Below, piece by piece: positions 32,198 through 40,811 of a stretch of DNA of 64,000 nt (positions are counted from its first letter, which is position 1; every line of letters starts with the position of its first letter). The position numbers and the translations under genes were made by a program. This DNA comes from CAZRIT01 sp964600225 (GTDB lineage: Bacteria > Bacillota > Clostridia > Christensenellales > CAG-138), in contig CAZRIT010000003.1 in NCBI GenBank assembly GCA_964600225.1, forward strand, positions 18,089-82,088, in the 5' to 3' direction. Below the pieces are notes generated by a model. It ran no database searches, was not told the origin of the DNA, and was given only the letters and a program-made list of their open reading frames with translations.

Positions 32198-32842
32198 GTG
32201 TTATTGCGATTGCTGTCCGACCCGATGCAGATTGTGTATCGCATCCCCGCCATATTGATTGGGCTGACCGTGCATGAATGGGCGCACGCCTACGCGGCGT
32301 ACCGCCTGGGCGACCCGACAGCCAGAAACCTGGGCCGCATGACGCTCAACCCGTTTGCGCATATCGACCCGTTTGGCATCCTGTGCCTGCTGCTGGTGGG
32401 CTTTGGGTGGGCAAGGCCCGTGCCCGTTAACCCCAGGAACTATTCCAACTATCGCCGCGACGATATCATCGTGTCGCTGGCGGGCATTACGGCCAACCTC
32501 ATCACGGCGTTTTTGTTCACGTTCGTGCTCTACATCGGCGCGTTCAAGCTGAACCTCTACAATAACATTGCGTTTAGCAACATATTCACCGCCATTGTCA
32601 CCATCAACCTGTCGCTTGCGGTGTTCAACCTGCTGCCCGTATACCCGCTGGACGGCTCGCATGTGCTGGAAAGCCTTGCCGCGCGCAGGATGCCGCGGTT
32701 TTTCCTGTTCATGCGCCAGTACGGCCAGTATATCCTGATCGTGCTGCTGTTTACGGGCCTGCTGACGGGTATATTGAGCACGGTGGTTGGCTGGCTGTAC
32801 GCAGGGTTTTCCAAGGCGGCCCTGGCCGTGCTTGGCCTGTAA
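32198..32842 (+). CDS. Site-2 protease-type membrane metallopeptidase (M50)
   Basis: 214 residues, about five membrane segments. The zinc motif HEWAH (residues ~25-29) lies in helix 1, and the third ligand is in LPVYPLDGSHVLESL (Asp near 150). This is the short YwhC/FtsH-unrelated M50B group common beside scpA in Clostridia. It begins with GTG; AAAGGAG lies 7 nt upstream. Substrate unknown. Confidence 0.9.
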   Translation: MLLRLLSDPMQIVYRIPAILIGLTVHEWAHAYAAYRLGDPTARNLGRMTLNPFAHIDPFGILCLLLVGFGWARPVPVNPRNYSNYRRDDIIVSLAGITANLITAFLFTFVLYIGAFKLNLYNNIAFSNIFTAIVTINLSLAVFNLLPVYPLDGSHVLESLAARRMPRFFLFMRQYGQYILIVLLFTGLLTGILSTVVGWLYAGFSKAALAVLGL

Positions 32843-32850
32843 GGGAGCGT

Positions 32851-33618
32851 ATGGCGTACCGCGTCAAGCTGGAACAATTCGAAGGCCCGCTGGACCTGCT
32901 GCTGCACCTGATCGAACGGGCGGAGTTGGACATCAAGGATATCTTCATATCGGAGATTACGGCCGAGTACCTATCGTACATGGACGCTGTGGACGAGCTG
33001 GATATGGATACCGCCAGCGAGTTTTTGACCATGGCGGCCACGCTGCTGTACATCAAGTCCCGCCAGCTTTTGCCGCGCCCGCCAAAGGACGAGGAGGAGC
33101 AGGAGGACCCCGAGCAGCTTTTGATACGGCAATTGCGCGCGTACAAGGCGTTCAAGGAGGCCGGCGCATCGCTGGACGAGCTGTTTGCGTCCGCGCGCGC
33201 GGCGTATACGCGCCTGCCCGAGGATGTGCCGCTGCCGCCCAAGGAGGTGGCCATCGACGGGGCCACCATGGATGCGCTGTATACGGCGTTTTTGGGGATA
33301 CTTGCCCGTGCCGACAGCCCGCAGGCACCCCCGAACACGCAGCATGTGCGGCCCGACGCCTATACCGTGCGCGCGCAGATGCGCCGCATCCGCGACGTGC
33401 TGGCGGGCAAGGAATCGGTGCTGTTTGAGGAATTGTTTACCGAGCACGCCGCCAAGATGGAGATCATCGTGACGTTTATGGCGCTGTTGGAAATGATTGC
33501 GCACAGCGAGATCGTGCTGCACCAAAAAAAGCCCTTTGCGCCCATCCGCATCAGTGCCGAGCGGTTGCTCGACGACGCGGACGAGGCGTACGACTATCTG
33601 GACGAAACGGATGCGTGA
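32851..33618 (+). CDS. scpA: Segregation and condensation protein A
   Basis: 255 residues. N-terminal kleisin pattern YRVKLEQFEGPLDLLLHLIERAELDIKDI, then AATLLYIKSRQLLPRP, and a C-terminal winged helix with VTFMALLEMI. Kleisin subunit of the SMC-ScpAB condensin. AAGGGAG precedes the ATG; it follows the protease gene by 8 bp. Confidence 0.96.
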   Translation: MAYRVKLEQFEGPLDLLLHLIERAELDIKDIFISEITAEYLSYMDAVDELDMDTASEFLTMAATLLYIKSRQLLPRPPKDEEEQEDPEQLLIRQLRAYKAFKEAGASLDELFASARAAYTRLPEDVPLPPKEVAIDGATMDALYTAFLGILARADSPQAPPNTQHVRPDAYTVRAQMRRIRDVLAGKESVLFEELFTEHAAKMEIIVTFMALLEMIAHSEIVLHQKKPFAPIRISAERLLDDADEAYDYLDETDA

Positions 33619-33625
33619 ACCAACC

Positions 33626-34180
33626 ATGGAAACAAAGCAACTGTATCACAGGCTTGAAAGCATGCTGTTTGTGGCGGGCGACCCCGTGGCCATCTCGGAG
33701 CTGGCGCGGGTGTGCGACATGCCCAAGGCGGATATGCTGACGCTTTTAAAGGCCATGGAGGCCGACTATCTGGCCGACGGGCGCGGCATTGTGCCGCTGG
33801 TGACCGACGAAACGGTACAGCTCACCAGCAACCGCAGCTTTGCCTCCGATGTACAGGCGCTGCTGCAGCCCGACGAAACCAAAAACGTGTCCCAATCGCT
33901 CCTGGAAACGCTGGCCATCATCGCCTACCGCCAGCCCGTGACGCGCGCGGATGTGGAGCGCGTGCGCGGCGTGCGCTGCGATTACGCCGTTACGCAGCTA
34001 TTGAAGCTGGGGCTGATTGCGGAGGCGGGGCGTAAGGATACCGTTGGCCGCCCGATGCTGTTTGGCACGACGGATCGGTTTTTAAGGCAGTTTGGCATCC
34101 ATTCCGTCGAGGAGATGCCCGATTATTTGCGCTACTCGCAGCAGGAGATTGCCGAGGAGGCGGAAGCGATCACGGTTTGA
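33626..34180 (+). CDS. scpB: Segregation and condensation protein B
   Basis: 184 residues. Two winged helices; hallmark stretch SLLETLAIIAYRQPVTRADVERVRGVRCDYAVTQLLKLGLI and GRPMLFGTTDRFLRQFG. It binds ScpA as a dimer in condensin. The start at 33626 is the best fit to the family; an ATG at 33611 that overlaps scpA is possible. Neither has a strong SD, so coupling to scpA is likely. Confidence 0.95.
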   Translation: METKQLYHRLESMLFVAGDPVAISELARVCDMPKADMLTLLKAMEADYLADGRGIVPLVTDETVQLTSNRSFASDVQALLQPDETKNVSQSLLETLAIIAYRQPVTRADVERVRGVRCDYAVTQLLKLGLIAEAGRKDTVGRPMLFGTTDRFLRQFGIHSVEEMPDYLRYSQQEIAEEAEAITV

Positions 34181-34204
34181 TCATCCGCCGGAAAACTTGT
34201 ATAA

Positions 34205-34240
34205 AAGAGCCGAACGTTGTGCGTTCGGCTCTTGTTTTTT
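34205..34240 (+). terminator. Intrinsic terminator after scpB
   Basis: 11-bp stem AGAGCCGAACG / CGTTCGGCTCT with loop TTGTG, followed by TGTTTTTTATTT. Confidence 0.9.
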
Positions 34241-34260
34241 ATTTATCTCGGCCAACGGGT

Positions 34261-34728
34261 TTACAGCGTATGGATTTTCACGTCCACGTCGCTGCCCTCA
34301 ACCGTCAGCACCGCAAACGACGGCTGACAGCCCGCGTGCGGGCGGGAAAGGCTGCCGGGGTTGACGATGAGCAGCGGGCCCTGCGCGGTGAGCAGCGGCA
34401 CATGCGTGTGCCCGAACAGCGCGGCTTGGCAATGCTGCTGCTCTGCGGCGGCGGACAGGCGGTAGATATCGGCATACCGATCGCCATGCGTCATGAACAG
34501 GGAGGCGTTTTCCACCGTGGCGACGTATTCTTTGGGATAGGCGCCGCTGAGATCGCAGTTGCCGCGCACGGCATGGAAGGGGACGGAAAGCTCGTTTGCG
34601 ATGCGCTCCGCGTCGCCGCCGAAATCGCCCAGGTGCAGGATCATATCCAGCGCGCCCGCCTTGGCAAGCGCGGCGGGGAGGTTGGCAAAGTGCCCGTGCG
34701 TATCGGAGAACACGCCGATGCGCGTCAT
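34261..34728 (-). CDS. YfcE/MJ0936-type metallophosphoesterase
   Basis: 155 residues. Calcineurin-like motifs: IGVFSDTHGH (1), HLGDFG (2), VRGNCD (3), THGD (4) and FGHTHVP (5), with a final NPGSLSRPH. Small phosphodiesterases of this group act on simple phosphodiesters; the physiological substrate is unknown. The start overlaps the rdgB stop by 4 bp. The rdgB-yfcE pair is common in Clostridia. Confidence 0.92.
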   Translation of the reverse strand: MTRIGVFSDTHGHFANLPAALAKAGALDMILHLGDFGGDAERIANELSVPFHAVRGNCDLSGAYPKEYVATVENASLFMTHGDRYADIYRLSAAAEQQHCQAALFGHTHVPLLTAQGPLLIVNPGSLSRPHAGCQPSFAVLTVEGSDVDVKIHTL

Positions 34729-35318
34729 GCCTCGGTCTCCAGGGCGGCCTTCAGCGCTTCCAGAGCGCGGCGGCGGTGGCTGACGGCGTTCTTTTCCGCG
34801 GCGGAAAGCTCGGCAAAGGATTTATCGAGCGGCACATACAGAAAGTACGGGTCGTAGCCGAAGCCGTTTTCGCCGCGCGGCGCGGTCAGAAGCTCTCCCT
34901 CGCAATAGCCCATGACGGCGATGGTGGGCTTGCCGACGCGCGCCAGCGCCACGGCGGAGGCAAAGCGGCAGGTGCGCTCCTCCCGTTTGACGCCCTTCAT
35001 ATCGCGCATGAGCTTTTGGTTGTTGTCGCGGTCGTTGTGCTGCGGCCCCGCGTAGCGGGCGCTGTACACGCCGGGCGCGCCGTCGAGCGCGTCGACAATC
35101 AGCCCCGAGTCGTCCGCAATTGCGGCGGGATAGCCCGAGAGGCGCAGCACCTCCTCGGCCTTTTTGACGGCGTTGGCGGTGAACGTTGCGCCGTCCTCCG
35201 CCACGTCGATGTCGAGGCCCGCTTCGGAGAGCGTGCACATATCGGGGAATGCGTCGCCCAAAATCTGGCGAATCTCCCTGACCTTGTGGGAATTGTTGGA
35301 TGCAATGATCAATTTCAT
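34725..35318 (-). CDS. rdgB: XTP/dITP diphosphatase (RdgB/HAM1 family)
   Basis: 197 residues. Family signatures: IIASNNSHKVREI at the N-terminus, TFTANAVKKAEEV, IADDSGLIVDALDGAPGVYSARYAG, and GENGFGYDPYFL near the C-terminus followed by SHRRRALEAL. It removes non-canonical purine triphosphates. The start at 35318 fits the family; the predicted transcription start coincides with this A of the ATG, and no SD exists. An ATG at 35327 lies inside the -10 box and is therefore unlikely. Confidence 0.95.
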   Translation of the reverse strand: MKLIIASNNSHKVREIRQILGDAFPDMCTLSEAGLDIDVAEDGATFTANAVKKAEEVLRLSGYPAAIADDSGLIVDALDGAPGVYSARYAGPQHNDRDNNQKLMRDMKGVKREERTCRFASAVALARVGKPTIAVMGYCEGELLTAPRGENGFGYDPYFLYVPLDKSFAELSAAEKNAVSHRRRALEALKAALETEA

Positions 35319-35325
35319 AGGCGTC

Positions 35326-35354
35326 ATTATAACAGATTTGCGCGCGCGCGTCCA
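35326..35354 (-). promoter_or_regulatory. Sigma-A promoter of rdgB
   Basis: Minus strand TGGACG (35354..35349), 17-bp spacer containing a (GC)n run, TATAAT (35331..35326). The -10 ends 7 nt before the ATG at 35318. Confidence 0.6.
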
Positions 35355-35393
35355 TGCTGAATTGTGTCGCAGGCCGTCGAACGCCGCCGCGCG

Positions 35394-37091
35394 CTAACGC
35401 GGCGCTTGCAGGGACTGCACCAGCAGCCTGTCGGGAGCGACATGGATGGTGTGGTTGGTCTGGTACACAACCATGCCGGGCCGCGCGGACGCGGGCTTTT
35501 TGACGTTTTTGCGGGCCGTGTAGTCCACCGCCACCAACGGCGCGGACTGCCCCTTGGAATAGTACGCGGCCAGCGTGGCGGCCTCCAGCAGCGTTTGGTC
35601 GTCGGGCATGCCGTCGCAATCGACAATGACGTGCGACCCCGCCATATTCTTGGCGTGCAGCCACAGGTTGTTGCCCGCGGCGGTTTTGAGCGTCAGGCGG
35701 TCGTTTTGCAGGTTGTTCCTGCCGACCAGTATCGGTATGCCGCTTGAGGAACAAAAGCGCATGGGCTGCGAGGCAGAGGGCTTTGCGGATGCGCGCGCGG
35801 CCTTTCGCTCGGGCTTGACAAAGCGCTGCTGCACCAGCTCTAAGCGGATTTCCTCCAGCTCCGCGATGGTTTCCGCGCGGCCGATGCTCTCCAGCACGCT
35901 TTCCAGATAGGCGATCTCCTCGTCGGTGTTGCCCAGCTCGCCCTCGGCGTATTGGCGCGCGAGTTTCCCCTTGCGGTACTGCTTGAAGTATTTTTTGGCG
36001 TTCTCCTGCATCGAAAGCGCGGGGTCGAGCGGCACGACGACCGTCTCGGGCGGGTCAGCATAGTAGTTGTCGGCGACAAGCTGCTGCATTCCCGCCTTGG
36101 CGCGGTGCAGGTTGGCCAGGATCAGCTCCCCGTTGAGGCGCAGGGTCTCCAGCCGTTCGCCGTTCTGCATGGCCTCCCAAAGCGCCTGCCTGCGGTTTTG
36201 CGCGCGGCCGAGCGCGTGCTCCGCGGTGCGGCGCAGGGCGGCCCCGTGGCGGCGCGTCCGCACGATGGCGTCGCGCGCGGCATAGTAGTCGTCGAGCGCT
36301 TCGGAAAGGGTTTCCCTGCGCTCCGTGCGTCCCTGCATGTTTTTGGGCAGAAACGGCAGCACGGCGACGGGCGCATCGTCCAAGTCGTATACGATGGAGG
36401 GGGTGCTTGTGCCGTCGGCAAGCGATTGCAGCAGCGCATGCAGCTCTTTGGCGTTGACGCAGGTGCCCAGCATGGCCGTGGCCGTGCCGCGGCCGATGCC
36501 CGCGTAGGCGTCGGTCAGGGCGCGCACGTTCGATTCCGCGGAGAACACGGCGGCAAGATCCGCCTGCGTGGCTTGAAACGGGTCGAGCTTGCCCTGATCG
36601 GGCGGGGGCAGATAGGAAAAGCCCGGCAGCATGACCCGAAGGTTCGTTTCCGACGGGGAGATGCGGCGCAGGCAATCGATGATCTTGCCGTCCTGCCCGA
36701 CGAGGCTCAGGTTGCTGTGCTTGCCCGTCAGCTCGATGGCCAGCTTTAGCGGCACGGCGTCCATCATTTCGTCGCGGGCCAGGATATGGATGGCGCACGC
36801 GCGGTCGGGGCCGATCTGCTCCACGGCGGTGATGCGGCCGCCGAGGATGTGCTTTCTGAGCAGCATGCAAAAGGCGGGCGCCGTCACGGGGTTTTCCTGC
36901 GGGGCCTCGGTGCGCTGCAGCCGCCCGTTTTCTGCATGGGTGACGATCAGGATGCGCTGCGTGCCGACGTTCGTACGCACCGTCAGAAGCAGTACGTCCT
37001 TTTCGGGCTGCTGCACCTTATCAATTTTTCCGCCGACGATCGTTTGCAGTTCGCCGACGATGCGCTTGAGCGCCAGCCCGTCCATGGCCAT
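35394..37091 (-). CDS. rqcH: RqcH / NFACT-family ribosome quality control protein
   Basis: 565 residues. NFACT-N domain (1-~210: ALKRIVGELQTIVGGKIDKVQQP; MLLRKHILGGRI), central HhH (AYAGIGRGTATAML) and coiled coil (~290-420), and NFACT-R at the C-terminus (IPILVGRNNLQNDRLT; LWLHAKNMAGSHVIV). Family members bind stalled 50S subunits and recruit tRNA-Ala for C-terminal tailing; older annotation calls them fibronectin-binding proteins. AAGGAGG lies 9 nt before the ATG at 37091. It follows the TrpR-like gene by 4 bp. Confidence 0.93.
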   Translation of the reverse strand: MAMDGLALKRIVGELQTIVGGKIDKVQQPEKDVLLLTVRTNVGTQRILIVTHAENGRLQRTEAPQENPVTAPAFCMLLRKHILGGRITAVEQIGPDRACAIHILARDEMMDAVPLKLAIELTGKHSNLSLVGQDGKIIDCLRRISPSETNLRVMLPGFSYLPPPDQGKLDPFQATQADLAAVFSAESNVRALTDAYAGIGRGTATAMLGTCVNAKELHALLQSLADGTSTPSIVYDLDDAPVAVLPFLPKNMQGRTERRETLSEALDDYYAARDAIVRTRRHGAALRRTAEHALGRAQNRRQALWEAMQNGERLETLRLNGELILANLHRAKAGMQQLVADNYYADPPETVVVPLDPALSMQENAKKYFKQYRKGKLARQYAEGELGNTDEEIAYLESVLESIGRAETIAELEEIRLELVQQRFVKPERKAARASAKPSASQPMRFCSSSGIPILVGRNNLQNDRLTLKTAAGNNLWLHAKNMAGSHVIVDCDGMPDDQTLLEAATLAAYYSKGQSAPLVAVDYTARKNVKKPASARPGMVVYQTNHTIHVAPDRLLVQSLQAPR

Positions 37092-37095
37092 GGGG

Positions 37096-37401
37096 CTAGT
37101 CCTCCTTGGGCCGCGTGCGGTCCAGCAGCAGCCGATAGCCGCCCGCGCCATAGGCAAGGGAGCGGTTGACGCGGCTGATGGTGGCCGAGGATGCGTTGAG
37201 ATCGTGCGCAATCTGCTGGTAGGTGACCCCCTGATCCAACAGCCTTGCCACCTCCCAGCGCTGCGCAATGCTCAACAGTTCCGAAACCGTGCACACGTCC
37301 TCAAAGAAGCGATAGCACTCGGATATGTCGTTGAGGCTGAGAATTGCCGAGAATACCTCGTCGAGTGATTTGGATTGCAAGCGGGACACATATTCGTCCA
37401 T
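37096..37401 (-). CDS. YerC/YecD-type TrpR-family regulator
   Basis: 101 residues. TrpR-like helix-turn-helix: SIAQRWEVARLLDQGVTYQQIAHDLNASSATISRVNRSLAYGAGGY, the YerC/YecD subgroup. GGGAGG precedes the ATG. Immediately upstream of rqcH in the same direction. The regulated genes are unknown. Confidence 0.9.
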   Translation of the reverse strand: MDEYVSRLQSKSLDEVFSAILSLNDISECYRFFEDVCTVSELLSIAQRWEVARLLDQGVTYQQIAHDLNASSATISRVNRSLAYGAGGYRLLLDRTRPKED

Positions 37402-37470
37402 AAGCCGCCTCCCGTTTGAATGATGCTTTCATTGTACGCGCTTTCACACGATAAAGCAAGAAAAGAAAAC

Positions 37471-37494
37471 AGGCGTATCCCAAAGGATACGCCT
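37471..37494 (-). terminator. Terminator-like hairpin, copy 1 (upstream of the yerC-like gene)
   Basis: Arms AGGCGTATCC / GGATACGCCT, followed on the minus strand by a T-rich run (GTTTTCTTTTCTT). The 24-bp palindrome recurs exactly at 37676-37699. The gap 37402-37723 (322 bp) has no gene I can support; it also holds a 10-bp perfect hairpin (CCATCCGACA / TGTCGGATGG, 37645-37671). Confidence 0.6.
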
Positions 37495-37675
37495 CGTTCA
37501 TTCATTTTCCTTCTTTTCGGCAATCAACCCTCCGCAGAGGCACTGTATAATCATGGGCAAGGGCGGCATGCACGGCCGTGGCCCATACCTCGGGCATTTT
37601 GCCGACCGTCGTTTATTGAAACGACAGGCAAAAATGCGGTTACACCATCCGACAGCAAAGTTGTCGGATGGAAAA

Positions 37676-37699
37676 AGGCGTATCCCAAAGGATACGCCT
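37676..37699 (-). terminator. rpsT terminator hairpin, copy 2
   Basis: The same 24-bp palindrome as at 37471, here 24 bp after the rpsT stop and followed on the minus strand by TTTTTCC. Confidence 0.75.
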
Positions 37700-37723
37700 C
37701 GTGACGCCTTGTATAAAAAGGGG

Positions 37724-37987
37724 TTATACGGCTGCGCTGCGCTTCTTGGCCAGTTGGGCTTTTTTGCGGTTGGCGGCATTCTTGTGGATGACGCCCACGC
37801 TCGCGGCATGATCCACCGCGCTGACGGCCTTTACAAACGCCGTATCGGCGGCAGCTTTATCTGCACCTGCCAGCGCCTCGTCGTAGCGGCGGATGATGGT
37901 CTTCATCTCGGAGCGCTCCATGCGGTTGCGCAGGTTCTGCTTTTCGGATACCTTTACCCGCTTCATTGCGGACTTGATGTTTGCCAA
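37724..37987 (-). CDS. rpsT: 30S ribosomal protein S20
   Basis: 87 residues, highly basic. ANIKSAMKRVKVSEKQNLRNRMERSEMKT and ASVGVIHKNAANRKKAQLAKK are the S20 patterns. A TTG start is used (family N-terminus MANIKSA), with GGGGG 8 nt upstream. TTG starts on rpsT are also known in enterobacteria. Confidence 0.97.
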   Translation of the reverse strand: MANIKSAMKRVKVSEKQNLRNRMERSEMKTIIRRYDEALAGADKAAADTAFVKAVSAVDHAASVGVIHKNAANRKKAQLAKKRSAAV

Positions 37988-38035
37988 AGTATTTACCCCC
38001 TGTGTTCAAAACTCTATTTTGCTCGCACGGATGAC

Positions 38036-38064
38036 ATTCTAACATATGCATTCCCCGAATGCAA
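38036..38064 (-). promoter_or_regulatory. Sigma-A promoter of rpsT
   Basis: Minus strand TTGCAT (38064..38059), 17-bp spacer, TAGAAT (38041..38036), 48 nt before the TTG start. Confidence 0.75.
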
Positions 38065-38086
38065 GCATTATTTTTGCGTAAACCGC

Positions 38087-40327
38087 CTATTTTTCGAGCG
38101 TTTTGCGGCACAGCCGCTTGAGCCTCAGCGCATTGGAAACCACCGTGACGCTCGACAGGCTCATGGCCAACGCCGCGATCATGGGCGACAGCAGCGGCCC
38201 GCCGAACGCATACAGCACGCCCGCCGCGACGGGGATGCCCACGCAGTTGTAAAAGAACGCCCAGAACAGGTTTTGCCGTATGACGCGCATGGTGACGGCG
38301 CTGACGGTGAGCGCGTGCGCCACGCTCACAAGCTCCTGCCGCATCAACACGATATCCGCGCTCTCCAGCGCCACATCCGTGCCCGCGCCGATGGCAAACC
38401 CCACATCGGCCGTGGCCAGCGCGGGCGCATCGTTGACGCCGTCGCCCACCATGCCGACCTTGCCGTAGCGCTGCTTTAGGCTTTGGATGGCCTCGGCCTT
38501 TTTATCGGGCGTGACGGAGGCGGAAACCTCCGCAATGCCCGCGCGCGCGGCGATGGCTGCGGCGGTGTGCGCGTTGTCGCCCGTAATGAGCACGCTCCGC
38601 ACGCCCATGCCGCTGAGCCGTCGGATGACGTCCGCCGCGTCGGGCTTGATGGTATCGGAAACGGCCATGGCGCCAAGGTAGCGTTCGTCCGCGGAGAGAT
38701 ACACCACGGTTTTGCCCTGCCGCTCCAACGGCTCGGTCTGCGCCGAGGCCGCGTTGGCGATAAACGCTGCGTTGCCCACGCGAATGGCCTTGCCGCCGAC
38801 CGTCGCCGTGGCCCCGAAGCCGCTGACGGCCCGGAACCGCTCGCAGGGCAGCAGCGGGATGCTTTCCGAAAGCGCATACGCGATGATGGCCTGCCCCACA
38901 GGATGCTCACTGCCCGATTCCGCGGAGGCAAACAGCTGTATAAACGTTGCCCGATCCATGCCGTCAACGGGCAGCACATCGGTCACGGAGGGCTTGCCGA
39001 CGGTCAGGGTGCCCGTTTTATCAAAGGCCAGCACGCGCAAACCGTGCGCCGTCTCCAGCGCCTCGCCGCTTTTGATGAGGATGCCGTGCTCGGCTGCGGC
39101 GCCCGTGCCGACCATGATGGCCGTGGGCGTGGCAAGGCCCAGCGCGCACGGGCACGCGATGACCAGCACGGATACAAACACCGTCAGTACAAAGCCGATG
39201 CTTTCGCCCGCAATGGCCCAGCAGACGGCGGCAAGCAGCGCAATGCCGATGACCGTGGGCACGAAGATGCCCGCAATTTGATCCGCCAGACGGGAAACGG
39301 GGGCCTTGCTGCCCTGCGCTTCCTCCACCAGGCGTATCATGGAGGCCAGCGTGGTATCGCTGCCCACGCGGTCGCACACAAAGGTAAAGGAGGTGTTGAG
39401 GTTGATGCTGCCGCCCGTCACGCGGTCGCCCACGCCCTTTTCCACGGGCATGCTTTCGCCCGTCAGCATGCTTTCGTCCACATGCGCGCTGCCGCTGTCG
39501 ATCATGCCGTCCACGGGGATGCGTTCGCCCGGCCGCACCAGGATGCGGTCGCCCGGCAACAGCTTGGCAACGGCGATGGTCCGTTCGCCGTCCTCGGCAA
39601 TCACCGTGGCGTGCTCGGGCGCAAGCTGCATCATGCGTTCCACCGCGTCGCCCGTCTTTCGCTTGCTGCGCGCTTCAAAGAGCTTGCCGAGCATCACCAG
39701 CGCAATGATGACCCCCGCCGATTCCCAGTACATATCGTGCACGGCGGCGGCGTTGCCGTTGAGTACGCGCACGAACGAGAAAGCCGAAAACACGATGGCC
39801 GACAACGTGCCCACCGCCACGAGGGAATCCATGTTGGGATGCAGCCCGAACAGGGCGCGAAAGCCGTTGGTGTAGAAGCTTCCGCCCGCAATGAGGATCG
39901 GGATCAGGCACGCAATCTGCAACAGCGTGTACGCCACGGGCGACGTGTGCATGCTCACGGGCGTTGGCAGGCCGACCATGGGGCCCATCGACAGGTAGAA
40001 CAGCGGGATGGCACAGGCGATGGCCACGGTGGCGCGGCGCGATTGGCGGTTGAGCGCCAGCTCGCGCTCCCTGCGATCGCTCACGGATTGCGACACCGCG
40101 TCGGTAATCAGCGCGCAGGTAAAGCCCGCTTTCTCTACGGCCGCCGCAACGGCCTCGTCATCGGGCGAGCTGCTGCGCACGCGCATATGCTCCGTGGCCA
40201 GATTGACGCTGACGGCGTCCACATCGGCCAAACGGCTGACGGCGCGCTCCACTGCCGCCGAGCAGGCCGCGCAGTGCATGCCGCCGATTTTATAGGAGCG
40301 GATATCGATGTCGGATGGTTGTTTCAT
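38087..40327 (-). CDS. copA: Copper-translocating P1B-type ATPase
   Basis: 746 residues. One N-terminal heavy-metal domain with GMHCAAC (residues ~16-22), six to eight membrane helices, actuator TGES (LTGESMPVEKG), the transmembrane metal motif CPC (IACPCALGLATP), phosphorylation DKTGTLT and hinge GDGVNDAP. CPC with a GMxCxxC domain indicates Cu(+) export. No CsoR, CopZ or CopY gene lies beside it. The minus-strand -10 TATACT with extended TG (40342..40334) ends 6 nt before the ATG and there is no SD. Confidence 0.93.
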   Translation of the reverse strand: MKQPSDIDIRSYKIGGMHCAACSAAVERAVSRLADVDAVSVNLATEHMRVRSSSPDDEAVAAAVEKAGFTCALITDAVSQSVSDRRERELALNRQSRRATVAIACAIPLFYLSMGPMVGLPTPVSMHTSPVAYTLLQIACLIPILIAGGSFYTNGFRALFGLHPNMDSLVAVGTLSAIVFSAFSFVRVLNGNAAAVHDMYWESAGVIIALVMLGKLFEARSKRKTGDAVERMMQLAPEHATVIAEDGERTIAVAKLLPGDRILVRPGERIPVDGMIDSGSAHVDESMLTGESMPVEKGVGDRVTGGSINLNTSFTFVCDRVGSDTTLASMIRLVEEAQGSKAPVSRLADQIAGIFVPTVIGIALLAAVCWAIAGESIGFVLTVFVSVLVIACPCALGLATPTAIMVGTGAAAEHGILIKSGEALETAHGLRVLAFDKTGTLTVGKPSVTDVLPVDGMDRATFIQLFASAESGSEHPVGQAIIAYALSESIPLLPCERFRAVSGFGATATVGGKAIRVGNAAFIANAASAQTEPLERQGKTVVYLSADERYLGAMAVSDTIKPDAADVIRRLSGMGVRSVLITGDNAHTAAAIAARAGIAEVSASVTPDKKAEAIQSLKQRYGKVGMVGDGVNDAPALATADVGFAIGAGTDVALESADIVLMRQELVSVAHALTVSAVTMRVIRQNLFWAFFYNCVGIPVAAGVLYAFGGPLLSPMIAALAMSLSSVTVVSNALRLKRLCRKTLEK

Positions 40328-40333
40328 ACGGTC

Positions 40334-40342
40334 AGTATACCA
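40334..40342 (-). promoter_or_regulatory. Extended -10 promoter of copA
   Basis: TGG-TATACT on the minus strand (TGn extension plus -10). No good -35 is seen (GAGAAC at 17 bp). The predicted transcription start coincides with the copA ATG. Confidence 0.5.
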
Positions 40343-40393
40343 TGATTAAACAGGATGTTCTCCTGATTTCACATTTTCGTTGCATTTTTTGAA

Positions 40394-40421
40394 TTGACTT
40401 GAAGCAACCTCGTGCTATAAT
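40394..40421 (+). promoter_or_regulatory. Sigma-A promoter of groESL
   Basis: TTGACT (40394-40399), 16-bp spacer, TATAAT (40416-40421), directly upstream of the CIRCE operator. Confidence 0.85.
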
Positions 40422-40432
40422 AGGGAACGTGG

Positions 40433-40459
40433 TTAGCACTCAATCAAAACGAGTGCTAA
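40433..40459 (+). promoter_or_regulatory. CIRCE operator (HrcA binding site)
   Basis: Perfect TTAGCACTC-N9-GAGTGCTAA between the promoter and groES, so HrcA repression of groESL with release on heat stress is expected. The hrcA gene is not in this window. Confidence 0.97.
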
Positions 40460-40508
40460 CAAAACCCTTTTCGATATAGAATATCAAATACAGGAGGCTT
40501 CAACGAAT

Positions 40509-40793
40509 ATGAAACTGAAACCATTGGCAGACCGTGTCGTGCTCAAGAGCATTGAAACGGAAGAGGTAACAAAGAGCGGCATCGTGCTGCCCGGTACGGC
40601 CAAGGAAAAGCCGCAGATGGCGGAAGTCATCGCAGTGGGCCCCGGCGGCGTGCTCGACGGCAAAGAGGTCAAGATGTACGTCAAGGCCGGCGAAAAGGTC
40701 ATCTATTCCAAGTATGCCGGCACGGAAGTCAAGCTGGATAAGGAAGAGTTCATCGTTGTCCGCCAGAATGATATTCTGGCCGTAGTGGAATAA
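40509..40793 (+). CDS. groES: Co-chaperonin GroES
   Basis: 94 residues. KLKPLADRVVLKSIETEEVTKSGIVLPGTAKEKPQ includes the mobile loop that contacts GroEL, and the end is KLDKEEFIVVRQNDILAVVE. AGGAGG precedes the ATG. Operon with groEL under CIRCE control. Confidence 0.98.
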   Translation: MKLKPLADRVVLKSIETEEVTKSGIVLPGTAKEKPQMAEVIAVGPGGVLDGKEVKMYVKAGEKVIYSKYAGTEVKLDKEEFIVVRQNDILAVVE

Positions 40794-40811
40794 GGTAGGA
40801 GGCAAAGAATT

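Noticed and set aside
37498..37809. Small minus-strand ORFs between yerC-like gene and rpsT
   Set aside because: They run into rpsT in another frame or have no SD; no conserved features visible.
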